Both the position numbers and the translations under genes were made by a program. Positions 9,451-17,058 of a stretch of DNA of 64,000 nucleotides are shown here, piece by piece. The notes beneath the pieces are model-generated. The model did no database searches, had not been told where the DNA came from, and saw only the letters and a program-made list of their open reading frames with translations. The first letter of the stretch is position 1. Each line of letters opens with the position of its first letter. Source of the stretch: Pseudomonas kuykendallii. Its GTDB lineage: Bacteria; Pseudomonadota; Gammaproteobacteria; Pseudomonadales; Pseudomonadaceae. The stretch lies in NCBI RefSeq assembly GCF_900106975.1, contig NZ_FNNU01000001.1, forward strand, positions 804,260-868,259. Reading direction: 5' to 3'.

Positions 9451-10110
9451 CTACCAGGATCCATAGGGAATCCCGAATTTTTCGATGTAGGCTTTGGACT
9501 CCGGCTCGAGCGGCAGGGCGTATTGACCACCACTTCTCCCCAGGAATGGTCCGATCTTCACCACTGCCCCCTGCACACGAGCGACCTCGATGGCGGAAAG
9601 GCATACCCCCATAATCCAGGTCTTGGTGACGCCACCAGGCGCCAATCCGATAGTCAGGGTGTTGCGGTAATCGGTGATCCATTTACCCAAACCGCGGCAG
9701 TAGACTTGCTCGCTACTGAGCATCTGCTGGCGGGTCGCCTCGGGAATTTCAATGTAGGCCTCGTAGGTCTGCGGCTCGGCCAAGGATTGCCAGCGCACGT
9801 AGATCAAGCGGGGCAGGTCGGCGCCATGGACGTTCTTGCCTTTTCCTCCTCCCGGGTTAGCTGGCCACCCCTCCGGCTTACCCTTGAAGTTAGGTGGGGT
9901 CTGAACCGACGCAATGCCACTCATCGCTCGCCGAAACACATGCCCCTGGATATCCACCGCGTCCGCCGTTTCGATCCACACTTCCATGTAGCTAGGCCCC
10001 CCGAAGCCTAGCCACCAGGACTCATAGGGCAGTGGCCGACCAAGGCCATGGACGCAACCGGTGAGCACAAGGCCGAAGCAAAGCACGCAGAGACGCTTCA
10101 GCTCATTCAT
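9451..10110 (-). CDS. DUF2931-type lipoprotein, probable immunity protein to the VgrG-Tle1 effector
   Basis: A 219-aa predicted lipoprotein: MNELKRLCVLCFGLVLTGC ends in lipobox LTGC with acylated Cys at 19. The body resembles the DUF2931 family, which by family knowledge contains periplasmic immunity lipoproteins to T6SS lipase effectors. Its ATG overlaps the end of the vgrG-phospholipase gene by eight bases, the classic effector-immunity arrangement. I infer that it protects the cell against periplasmic phospholipase delivered by sister cells. Family assignment is from the overall pattern (SWWLGFGGPSYMEVWIETAD and the MSG...ASVQTPPN region), not from a catalytic motif. Confidence 0.75.
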   Translation of the reverse strand: MNELKRLCVLCFGLVLTGCVHGLGRPLPYESWWLGFGGPSYMEVWIETADAVDIQGHVFRRAMSGIASVQTPPNFKGKPEGWPANPGGGKGKNVHGADLPRLIYVRWQSLAEPQTYEAYIEIPEATRQQMLSSEQVYCRGLGKWITDYRNTLTIGLAPGGVTKTWIMGVCLSAIEVARVQGAVVKIGPFLGRSGGQYALPLEPESKAYIEKFGIPYGSW

Positions 10111-13100
10111 TGGGATATTCCTCCCGTACTCCGCTATCGGTCGGCCGATTGGCGAAGGCGATGCTGAGGGATGCATTCCAGTGCGCGGATAGATGGATGT
10201 AGTGCCGATACAGAAGGGACTCTTCAGCCTCGCTCAGCGCTGGGGTGGCACTTTCGCCGAGGACGAGTGCCTGCAGTTTCTGGAATATGGACTCCAGTTC
10301 GACCGGGAAAGCCAAGTGCGGACTCGGAGGGATATCCTTGAAGGGCACCTTTGCTTTCACCGCCGCCTCGCGCATCGCTCGCAGGTACACCAGAGAAAGC
10401 CCACCCGCCACCTGGCGGTCGCTGCGCACCGCGGCGTACACGCGTTTTTCTTCCTGATGCCAGGCTTTTCTGTAGTTGTTCTCGCTGTTCACTGCCCAAC
10501 TGACGATCTCCAGTTCCAGCCCGTAGCGCTGGAGTGGAAGCAGATCCGCATCGAGCGCCCGGAGGGTGTCCAGATAGGCCTTGGACCGCTCATTGGAAAT
10601 GTAGGATTTCTCCGTGCTGAGGCGCGGTTTGCTCAGCAGCAGCCGCTCACGGGCCTGTGGCAGGTATCCGCCACCGATATCCGAATGAGCGCCGGGCAGG
10701 ACGATGTCGTTATCCGTCTTGATCAAGGCAAAGTTGTAGCGATGCTCGTCGCGAGCAACGAACTGCACGACCTTGCCGATATCCCCCGGAGCCAACCGCA
10801 GATTCAGGCCGGGATTGAGTGCATTGGCCGGGGTGAGATCGCCGTGCAGCGGATCGAAAATGCCGGCGACCGTATCGAACAGACCAACGAAGGCGATGCC
10901 GAAGTCGACCTTGGGCTGCCAGGCAAACCCCGGAGCCAGCATCGGCGAGTCTGCTGGCAAAGCAGCAGCAAGCAGGCTGCCCGGACCTTTCAACAAATCG
11001 TTGGCAAAATGCCGGGCGGCCGCAGCGCCGCGGCTGAAGCCAAACAGGTCGAACTCGATGCGACGGATCAGAACATCGGGATTTTTTTCGACGAACCGAG
11101 CCACACGCTCTTGGATAGCATCTGGAGCCTGCTCGACTCTCACCAGAACGCCCGTTTCGCCCAAACCGGTCACCTGGCTATAGAGGGAATCATCACCGCC
11201 GCTGCTGGTACCGATCCCTTCCATGTACACAGCGAAAGAAGCCTGCCTCGCAGCGGGCCCCAGCTCTTCGTAGCTCTGGTCGACATACAGGTCATACAGC
11301 CGCGCCACGTTAGTGACGTCGTTGCCGTAGCTGTTGTTCGGCGAGCGGCCAAGCCCGTCGTAACCATAGGCCGCGCAGAACCGGCGAATGTCTTCGGCCG
11401 CATCCTGCAGGTTCACATCCTTGGCATGGCAGCCGGCGACGCTTTCGCTGTTGGATCGGTTGTTACCCGTACCATCGAAGAACACACCGATGCGCAGCGT
11501 TATTCCACCTTCTTCAAGCTCTTCCTCCTCTTCCTCTGCAACTGGGCTGCTGAAAGGCACTGACGCGAGCGCGTTCGACAGGGGCTTGCTCAGCACGTCG
11601 CCGGCCTGGGATACGGCGGCGGCACCTGGAAGCAGCGGGCCGAGGATACGGATGCCGGTACCCCGCCCTTGCGCGCCGCCCGAGTTCATTTTCACCGTGG
11701 CGCCGTTGATGCAGATGCCGCTGGCATCCAGCTTTATCCAGCTGCCACCACCCTTGAGGGTGAGTGCGCTGCCGGCTTCGAGAACCACCTTAATACCGCT
11801 GTTCAGGTGGATTTCCTGGCCGGCCTCGACGAACTTCCCGTTACCAATCCTGACGTGCTGACCCCCCCCAATCCCCAGATGATCATCGGCCCTGACCTCG
11901 ACCCGGCGGTCGGCCTGGGTGGTGCGGTGCTCCTCGGCCTTGAGCTCGGTGTAGCTGTTGGCTTCCACCGTGTCGTGGCGTTCGTGGCCGATGCGGACCT
12001 TCTGGTCGTGCTCGATGTTTTCGTCCCAGTCGCGCTGGGCGTGCAGGTAGACCTGTTCCTGGCCCTGGCGGTCTTCGATGCGCAGTTCGTTGTAGCCGGC
12101 GCCGCCGGGCGAGCTGAGGGTCTTGAACACGCTGCGGGTCTTGTGCGCCGGTAGCGCGTAGGGCACCACGTGTTCCTTGTGGTACAGGCAGCCGCTGATC
12201 AGCGGCTGGTCCGGGTCGCCTTCGAGAAAGCTCACCAGCACTTCCATGCCGACCCGCGGGATGGCGATGCCGCCGTAGCGGTCGCCCGCCCAGCTGCTGG
12301 ACACCCGCAGCCAGCAGCTGGTCCTGTCGTCGGCCTGGCCGTGACGGTCCCAGAAGAACTGCACCTTGACCCGGCCGTATTCGTCGCAGTGGATTTCCTC
12401 GCCAGGCGGGCCGGTGACCACTGCGCTCTGGCTGCCGAGGATGCGTGGCTTGGGATGGTTCAAGGGCGGCCGATAGGGCACGTCCCAGGGCAGGGCGCTG
12501 AAGTGGTTGCGGTAGCCCTGGGTAAAGCCTTCTGCCTGGTCCTGATGAGTCGACTCTTCCAGCACCTGCGGTTGCTTGCCCTCGTGGAGCACTTCGTCGA
12601 GCAGCCAGAGCTGGTTCCAGGCGGCGCGCGGATGGGCGGAGAGGGCGAGGAAATGGCCGCTGGAGAGTGTGGGCTGATCACTGTCGCCTTCGGCCAGCTG
12701 GTAGTCGGCGCGATGACGTTCCAGGGCGCGCTTGGCCAGGTGCTTGCCGCGGCCCCGATCGACGAAACGGCCCGGGTAGTCGTAGTCCTCGAGGTCCGGC
12801 TGGGCGTCGCTGCGGGCTTCGCTCTCCAGCAGCAGGCGCGGTTTCTCGAAGTCGTAGTCGCGGCGGGTGACGCGGGAGGTGCGGGTTTCCAGGCGCACAC
12901 CGAAGCGCTTGATCACCGGCTGGTCGGCGACCAGGCCGCTGTCCTGCTGGTAGGCCACGGGCGCGCGTCGGGGAAATACCGTCTGGTCGTCGCCGAACAC
13001 CAGCACGTGGCCGGCGGCGCTGTGCTCGAAGTGGTAGTGGATGCCTTCCTCTTCGCACAGGCGCTGGACGAAGTGCAGGTCGGACTCGTCGTACTGGGTG

Positions 13101-13537
13101 CAGTAGAGGCGCTCGGGATAGGACGCGCTCAGCTGAAAGCGGTAGGCGCCGGCGAGGATGCCGTGCTCCTCGAGCACCTGGGCGACGATCTGCGGCACGC
13201 TCCGGTGCTGGAAGATGCGCTGGTTGATCCGGTAGGCCAGGTACGCCAGCTGCGGCACCAGGGTCATCCGATAGCGGGTCAGGCGCTTGCCGGACTCGCC
13301 CTGGGCGATGCGCCGGACCAGCCCGTGAACGCCGCCGCCGGCGTGTGAAAAGGCGAGGAAGGCGGGGGTGTGCAGGAGGGACTCCAGGTCCAGGTCCGGA
13401 TGCTCGCTGACCAGTTCCAGGTCGAAGGCATAGGGCGTGGAAAGCGCCTCGCGGCCCTGGAACGCGAGCACCTGCAGGTCGTGCGCCTGGCCTTCGAGGC
13501 TCAGTGTGAAGTGCGCGGTGTTGGCCGCTGCGAACAT
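10103..13537 (-). CDS. vgrG: VgrG spike fused to a Tle1-type DUF2235 phospholipase
   Basis: An 1144-aa evolved VgrG. Residues 1 to about 640 are the spike: FTLSLEGQAHDLQVLAFQGREAL opening, gp27/gp5-like core, and a repetitive needle ending near KMNSGGAQGRG. An acidic linker (run of Glu near 665-676) joins a DUF2235 hydrolase. The hydrolase begins GITLRIGVFFDGTGNN and carries the nucleophile elbow GFSRG with Ser835, FVGLFDTVAG with Asp888 and HSDIGGGY with His951. This is the Ser-Asp-His triad expected for Tle1. By family knowledge Tle1 enzymes are T6SS phospholipases that attack target-cell membranes; usually they are separate proteins loaded onto VgrG. Here the toxin is covalently part of the spike. 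It lies between hcp and the immunity lipoprotein, which it overlaps. Confidence 0.93.
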   Translation of the reverse strand: MFAAANTAHFTLSLEGQAHDLQVLAFQGREALSTPYAFDLELVSEHPDLDLESLLHTPAFLAFSHAGGGVHGLVRRIAQGESGKRLTRYRMTLVPQLAYLAYRINQRIFQHRSVPQIVAQVLEEHGILAGAYRFQLSASYPERLYCTQYDESDLHFVQRLCEEEGIHYHFEHSAAGHVLVFGDDQTVFPRRAPVAYQQDSGLVADQPVIKRFGVRLETRTSRVTRRDYDFEKPRLLLESEARSDAQPDLEDYDYPGRFVDRGRGKHLAKRALERHRADYQLAEGDSDQPTLSSGHFLALSAHPRAAWNQLWLLDEVLHEGKQPQVLEESTHQDQAEGFTQGYRNHFSALPWDVPYRPPLNHPKPRILGSQSAVVTGPPGEEIHCDEYGRVKVQFFWDRHGQADDRTSCWLRVSSSWAGDRYGGIAIPRVGMEVLVSFLEGDPDQPLISGCLYHKEHVVPYALPAHKTRSVFKTLSSPGGAGYNELRIEDRQGQEQVYLHAQRDWDENIEHDQKVRIGHERHDTVEANSYTELKAEEHRTTQADRRVEVRADDHLGIGGGQHVRIGNGKFVEAGQEIHLNSGIKVVLEAGSALTLKGGGSWIKLDASGICINGATVKMNSGGAQGRGTGIRILGPLLPGAAAVSQAGDVLSKPLSNALASVPFSSPVAEEEEEELEEGGITLRIGVFFDGTGNNRSNSESVAGCHAKDVNLQDAAEDIRRFCAAYGYDGLGRSPNNSYGNDVTNVARLYDLYVDQSYEELGPAARQASFAVYMEGIGTSSGGDDSLYSQVTGLGETGVLVRVEQAPDAIQERVARFVEKNPDVLIRRIEFDLFGFSRGAAAARHFANDLLKGPGSLLAAALPADSPMLAPGFAWQPKVDFGIAFVGLFDTVAGIFDPLHGDLTPANALNPGLNLRLAPGDIGKVVQFVARDEHRYNFALIKTDNDIVLPGAHSDIGGGYLPQARERLLLSKPRLSTEKSYISNERSKAYLDTLRALDADLLPLQRYGLELEIVSWAVNSENNYRKAWHQEEKRVYAAVRSDRQVAGGLSLVYLRAMREAAVKAKVPFKDIPPSPHLAFPVELESIFQKLQALVLGESATPALSEAEESLLYRHYIHLSAHWNASLSIAFANRPTDSGVREEYPNE

Positions 13538-13647
13538 TCCCTGTCTCCCGGTGATGCGAAGGGCGCTCTGCGTGTAGGCCTCGCTGGGCGAGCGGCAGAG
13601 CGCGCCGGAAAAGGTGCCAGGGCCAGTTCATGCCCCGGCGAACGGAT

Positions 13648-14166
13648 TCAGGCGGCGATCGGCGTGCGCCAGTCGTCGGAGCCCGAGGTGCCGGACACTT
13701 CGTGGGTCCAGACGATCTTGCGGTAGGTGAAATAGACGTCTTCGAGATGGGTGAAGTGCGACAGGTTGGGGTCCTGGCAGTTTGGCATCCGCGATTGCAC
13801 GTCGACGATCACCGCGTCCTCCAGCTCGATGGTGAAGTAGTGCTCCTGGGTGCCGGTGGAGGAGGTGCGGTACCACTCCAGGCGGCACTTGCTCAGGCGC
13901 TCGCCGGAGGTCAGCGAGTTGAAGATCAGCGGCGATGATTTATCGAAGACCTTGGTGATCATCAGCGGCTTGTGCACGCGCTGGCCGGTCGGCTGGCCGG
14001 ATTGCGGGTCGCGCGGAATGATCACCTGATGGTTGAAGGCCTGGACCAGGATCTGGTCCTCGTGGCCTTCCTGGAAGATGTTGCCCACCGAGTCCTCGGT
14101 GAAGGTGCCAGCGGTGATCAGGCCCTGCTTGGTGCCTTCGAGGGACAGGTACGCGGGGGTTGGCAT
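13648..14166 (-). CDS. hcp: T6SS inner-tube protein Hcp
   Basis: A 172-aa Hcp of the H2-type clade. MPTPAYLSLEGTKQGLITAG, DSVGNIFQEGHED, FNHQVIIPRDPQSGQPTGQR and FTHLEDVYFTYRKI match HcpA/B/C-type proteins. The start MPTPAY is preceded by AAGGAG; a GTG seven codons upstream is less likely. Hcp hexamers stack into the expelled tube and can chaperone effectors. It is the first gene of the vgrG-immunity unit and is followed by 110 bases before vgrG. A possible sigma-54 promoter lies about 50 bases upstream. Confidence 0.96.
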   Translation of the reverse strand: MPTPAYLSLEGTKQGLITAGTFTEDSVGNIFQEGHEDQILVQAFNHQVIIPRDPQSGQPTGQRVHKPLMITKVFDKSSPLIFNSLTSGERLSKCRLEWYRTSSTGTQEHYFTIELEDAVIVDVQSRMPNCQDPNLSHFTHLEDVYFTYRKIVWTHEVSGTSGSDDWRTPIAA

Positions 14167-14216
14167 GAGTGCTCTCCTTGCTGTCATGGACCGGTTGGCC
14201 CGGGAGTACCTGCTCT

Positions 14217-14232
14217 AACGAAAAACGTGCCA
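14217..14232 (-). promoter_or_regulatory. possible sigma-54 promoter of hcp
   Basis: On the minus strand the sequence TGGCACGTTTTTCGTT matches the -24 half TGGCACG of the RpoN consensus perfectly. The -12 half reads TCGT where TTGC is expected, so the essential GC is GT. It lies about 50 bases upstream of the hcp start. H2-type T6SS genes are known to involve RpoN and the activator Sfa2, which makes the site plausible but unproven. Confidence 0.33.
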
Positions 14233-14513
14233 GGCGAGGAAATATCGAGCTTTATCAGCCACTTGTGGATTCGTGCGGCGAAACAGAGTTTTTGTCGACG
14301 GCTGAGCCCGCTCCAGCTGCGCAAACCTCTGCCGAATCCCCGGCAGGGCGTTGCGCAATGGCCGGATACGCGCGGCCCACGGCGCCTGGCGGATTTGGCG
14401 CAGCGCTGGCAGCACCACGCCTGCGCAGGAAGCTGCACAGGGGCGGAGAGCGGCGGAGGAACGCGCACTACACAGATGAAAGCCGCACCGCGACTGGGCG
14501 CGAAGGCTTTTCA

Positions 14514-14528
14514 TGTAGTATAACTACA
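14514..14528. promoter_or_regulatory. HexR/RpiR-type operator
   Basis: TGTAGTATAACTACA is a perfect inverted repeat (arms TGTAGT/ACTACA, spacer ATA) centred about 53 bases upstream of the rpiR start. It closely resembles the HexR consensus TGTAATnnnATTACA. The most likely binder is the adjacent RpiR-family protein, implying autoregulation. Confidence 0.65.
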
Positions 14529-14573
14529 AGGCCACTACAGCCCCGACCACCCGATCCTGAACGAGTCCTGCCT

Positions 14574-15440
14574 GTGAACCTGTTGCAGCACATCGCCCAA
14601 TCCCGTCATCTCCTGCGTAAATCGGAACTCAAGGTCGCCGACCACGTGCTGCTCGATCCAGCCGCCGTGATGCACAGTTCCATGGCCGATCTGGCCCATG
14701 ACGTCGGCATCAGCGAACCGACCATCGTGCGCTTCTGCCGCGCCATCGGCTGCAACGGTTTCCAGGACCTCAAGCTGAAGCTGGCGCAAAGCCTGGCCGC
14801 CGGCGCCAGCTTCGGCCAGTTCGCGATCCATGAGGACGACTCGGTCACCGACTTCAGCCTGAAGATCTTCGACACCACGCTGCACACGCTGATGGAAGTG
14901 CGCGAGCACCTCGATCCGCAGGCGCTGCAGCGGGCCATCTCCGCCTGTGCGCAGGCGCAGCGCGTGGAGTTCTACGGTTTCGGCGCATCCGGGGCGGTGG
15001 CGGCGGATGCGCAGCACAAGTTCTTCCGCCTGCTGCTGACCGCTGCCGCTTATTCGGACCCGCATATGCAGGCAATGTCGGCGGTGACGCTCAAGCCCAC
15101 TGACGTGGCCGTGTGCATCTCGCAGTCCGGGCGCTCCAAGGACCTGCTGATCACCGCCAACGTGGTTCGCGAGAGCGGCGCCACGCTCATTACCCTGTGC
15201 CCGAGCCAGACGCCGCTGGCCGACCTGGCGACCGTCAACCTGGCCATCGATGTGCAGGAAGACACTGAGATCTACACCCCGCTGACCTCGCGCATCGCCC
15301 ACCTGGTGGTGATCGACGTGCTCGCCATGGGCGTGGCGATGGCGCGCGGCCCGGCGCTGGTGAACCATCTGAAGAGCGTGAAGCGCAGCCTGAGAAGTCT
15401 GCGCCTGTCGCCGAAGACGACAAAGCAGCAGGGCGAATAG
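14574..15440 (+). CDS. RpiR/MurR-family regulator (HexR-like)
   Basis: A 288-aa regulator. The N-terminal HTH_6 domain (residues about 1-77) contains MADLAHDVGISEPTIVRFCRAIGCNGFQDLKLKLAQ. The C-terminal SIS sugar-phosphate domain (about 125-265) contains FYGFGASGAVAADAQHKFFRL, CISQSGRSKDL and the TDVAV and LTSRIAHLVVIDVL blocks. I chose the GTG at 14574 because homologues begin xNLLQHIAQSR; longer in-frame extension has no family match. It resembles the P. aeruginosa PA5438-type protein next to pycR-pycAB, not HexR itself. The family senses sugar phosphates such as KDPG and usually represses central carbon genes. A HexR-like operator lies just upstream. Confidence 0.88.
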   Translation: MNLLQHIAQSRHLLRKSELKVADHVLLDPAAVMHSSMADLAHDVGISEPTIVRFCRAIGCNGFQDLKLKLAQSLAAGASFGQFAIHEDDSVTDFSLKIFDTTLHTLMEVREHLDPQALQRAISACAQAQRVEFYGFGASGAVAADAQHKFFRLLLTAAAYSDPHMQAMSAVTLKPTDVAVCISQSGRSKDLLITANVVRESGATLITLCPSQTPLADLATVNLAIDVQEDTEIYTPLTSRIAHLVVIDVLAMGVAMARGPALVNHLKSVKRSLRSLRLSPKTTKQQGE

Positions 15441-15522
15441 TCAGGCACCTTTGTTCTGGCTCTGATGGTGTCACTTTGCTACCGTGCGCGGCTCTGCTGA
15501 TTTCGCCCCCGGATGCCGCCCC

Positions 15523-16770
15523 ATGCCTCACGTTCTCAAGCGTTCCCTCTCCCTGCGCGCCCTGCTGATGGTGCTGGTGTGCGGCCTGGCCACGCCCGCG
15601 TTCGCCATGCAGATTTTCGTCAAGACCCTGACCGGCAAGACCATCGCGCTGGAGGTCGAGCCCAGCGACTCCATCGAGAACATCAAGGAGAAAATCCAGG
15701 AAAAGGAGGGCATCGCGCCGGAACAGCAGAGGCTGATCTTCGCCGGAAAGCAGCTCGAGGACGGGCGCACGCTTACCGACTACAACATCCAGAAGGAATC
15801 GACGCTGCACCTTGTGCAGGTGCAGGTCCAGGTGCAACCAAGCGGGCTCGATGGCCTGCGCCGGCAGGCCAGCGGAGTCTCCAGCCTGGCGATCGATTCG
15901 GCGGTCCTGGTGCTGAGCGGAAACCACGGCCATCCGCTGGATATGCGCGTCGCGCCCGGCAAGCAGAACTGCGCCTGGCTGGCGGGCGACTGGGGTGGCG
16001 ATGACCTGAGCGGCACCGGCGACACCAGTGGCGCCGCGGAGGTGGGTGGATGCCAGCGCCTGACCGAGAGCGGCGCCCAGTTGGGTCTCGCTGTCGGCAA
16101 GACCCGCGCGCAGGACGGTCATGCGGGCCCCGGCTCCGTCAAACAGCGCGGTGAGTATCTGCTGCTGGAATTCATCGCGCCGGTGGCGGCCGTGTCGCCG
16201 AATCTGTGGTCGACGCTGACGGCGTACTACAACCATGGCGAAGCCGATACCCGCCGCGAGTACTCGACTCTTCTCGGCGCCGAGACGTCCAGCGCCGACC
16301 CCAAGGTCGATACCTGGGCGTTGCGCGCGCGCCTGGACTGGGAGCGCCTGTGGCAGCCGATGGGGGTGGAACTGTCGCCCTATGCGGACCTGAACTATGT
16401 GCAGGCGCGGGTTTCGTCGTATGACGAGAAGGGCGGCAGCCAGGCGATGTCGCTGGCCACGCGCGAGCAGGCCGTCTCGGAAATGCGCCTGGGCCTGAAC
16501 GCCCGGTATCCGCTGGCCGACCATCTCGAGTTGCTGGCCGGCTTCGAAGGCGTTCGTCGGGTGCAGGATGACGCCGATGACATCGACGCCTACTGGGGAG
16601 CGCAGCGTTTCAGCCTGCAACAGGCTTCGGACGACCGCGCCTGGGTGCGTGCCCAGCTCGGCGCCGCCTGGCGGATGCAGGAGAACCGGGTAGCGCTGCT
16701 GTTCAACGCCACCAGCGAAGGCCAGCAGCCCGCGCGTTGGGTGGCGATGAGCTGGACGGGCTCATTCTGA
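15523..16770 (+). CDS. secreted ubiquitin fused to an autotransporter-like outer-membrane beta-barrel
   Basis: A 415-aa protein. Residues 1-28 are a clean Sec signal peptide ([20 protein letters not shown], then GLATPAFA) whose AFA cut leaves the next Met as the new N-terminus. Residues 29-98 are ubiquitin: [40 protein letters not shown] and KESTLHLV. Against human ubiquitin from memory, 62 of 70 residues are identical, with changes T14A, T22S, V26I, A28E, D32E, P37A, D39E and S57T. K6, K11, K27, K29, K33, K48 and K63, L8, I44, H68 and V70 are kept. The LRLRGG tail is replaced by QVQVQVQ. A short linker ([20 protein letters not shown]) leads to a barrel of about 250 residues with alternating strand pattern and a terminal Phe (SWTGSF). 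I infer display of ubiquitin at the cell surface. I chose ATG 15523; the GTG at 15484 lacks support. Codon use is Pseudomonas-like. Confidence 0.9.
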   Translation: MPHVLKRSLSLRALLMVLVCGLATPAFAMQIFVKTLTGKTIALEVEPSDSIENIKEKIQEKEGIAPEQQRLIFAGKQLEDGRTLTDYNIQKESTLHLVQVQVQVQPSGLDGLRRQASGVSSLAIDSAVLVLSGNHGHPLDMRVAPGKQNCAWLAGDWGGDDLSGTGDTSGAAEVGGCQRLTESGAQLGLAVGKTRAQDGHAGPGSVKQRGEYLLLEFIAPVAAVSPNLWSTLTAYYNHGEADTRREYSTLLGAETSSADPKVDTWALRARLDWERLWQPMGVELSPYADLNYVQARVSSYDEKGGSQAMSLATREQAVSEMRLGLNARYPLADHLELLAGFEGVRRVQDDADDIDAYWGAQRFSLQQASDDRAWVRAQLGAAWRMQENRVALLFNATSEGQQPARWVAMSWTGSF

Positions 16771-16854
16771 CGCGCTGAGGCGTCCGCGCTGTCGCCAAAC
16801 CGTCATTTGCACGCAGGATACTGGTGCTCCACTCGTCCAAGGGGAGTACCAGCA

Positions 16855-17058
16855 ATGCTCAGTCAGCCCTCCACCCTCGACAGCAAGAACCGCCGCAAGC
16901 AGCTCGACCAGCGGCGCATGGAATTCCGCCGCGCCATCGAGGCTTATTCCGAGCAGCGCCTGCTGCAACAGGAACTCGATGCCTACCCCGACCTGATTGC
17001 CCTCAACGCCCTCAGCGGTTCGCTGGACGACCGCCGAAGCGCGCCGCCAGCGCACTGA
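16855..17058 (+). CDS. small conserved basic protein, 67 aa
   Basis: Starts at ATG 16855 with a GGGGAG Shine-Dalgarno at 16841-16846. The 67 residues are charged and helical (SKNRRKQLDQRRMEFRRAIE, then AYSEQRLLQQELDAYPDLIA), without signal peptide or membrane segment. The pattern RRAIE..SE..RL..E...YPDLI reminds me of the PA3496-type small proteins annotated as putative envelope-integrity factors, but I cannot confirm this. Its 3' end overlaps the convergent pycR gene by 47 bases. Possibly an independent short gene downstream of the ubiquitin gene. Confidence 0.62.
   Translation: MLSQPSTLDSKNRRKQLDQRRMEFRRAIEAYSEQRLLQQELDAYPDLIALNALSGSLDDRRSAPPAH

Larger units (their letters stand above)
14167..14573. 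other. intergenic region between hcp and rpiR
   Basis: About 400 bases separate the divergent hcp and rpiR genes. Near the hcp side is the imperfect sigma-54 promoter candidate; near the rpiR side is the TGTAGT-ATA-ACTACA operator. Open frames crossing the stretch have no start context and no recognisable protein, so I call no gene in it. It marks the junction between the T6SS block and the rpiR-pyc block. Confidence 0.6.

Noticed and set aside
15484-15522. GTG at 15484 as the start of the ubiquitin gene
   Set aside because: It would place 13 extra residues (with Cys and Pro) ahead of a textbook signal peptide; ATG 15523 gives the clean signal.
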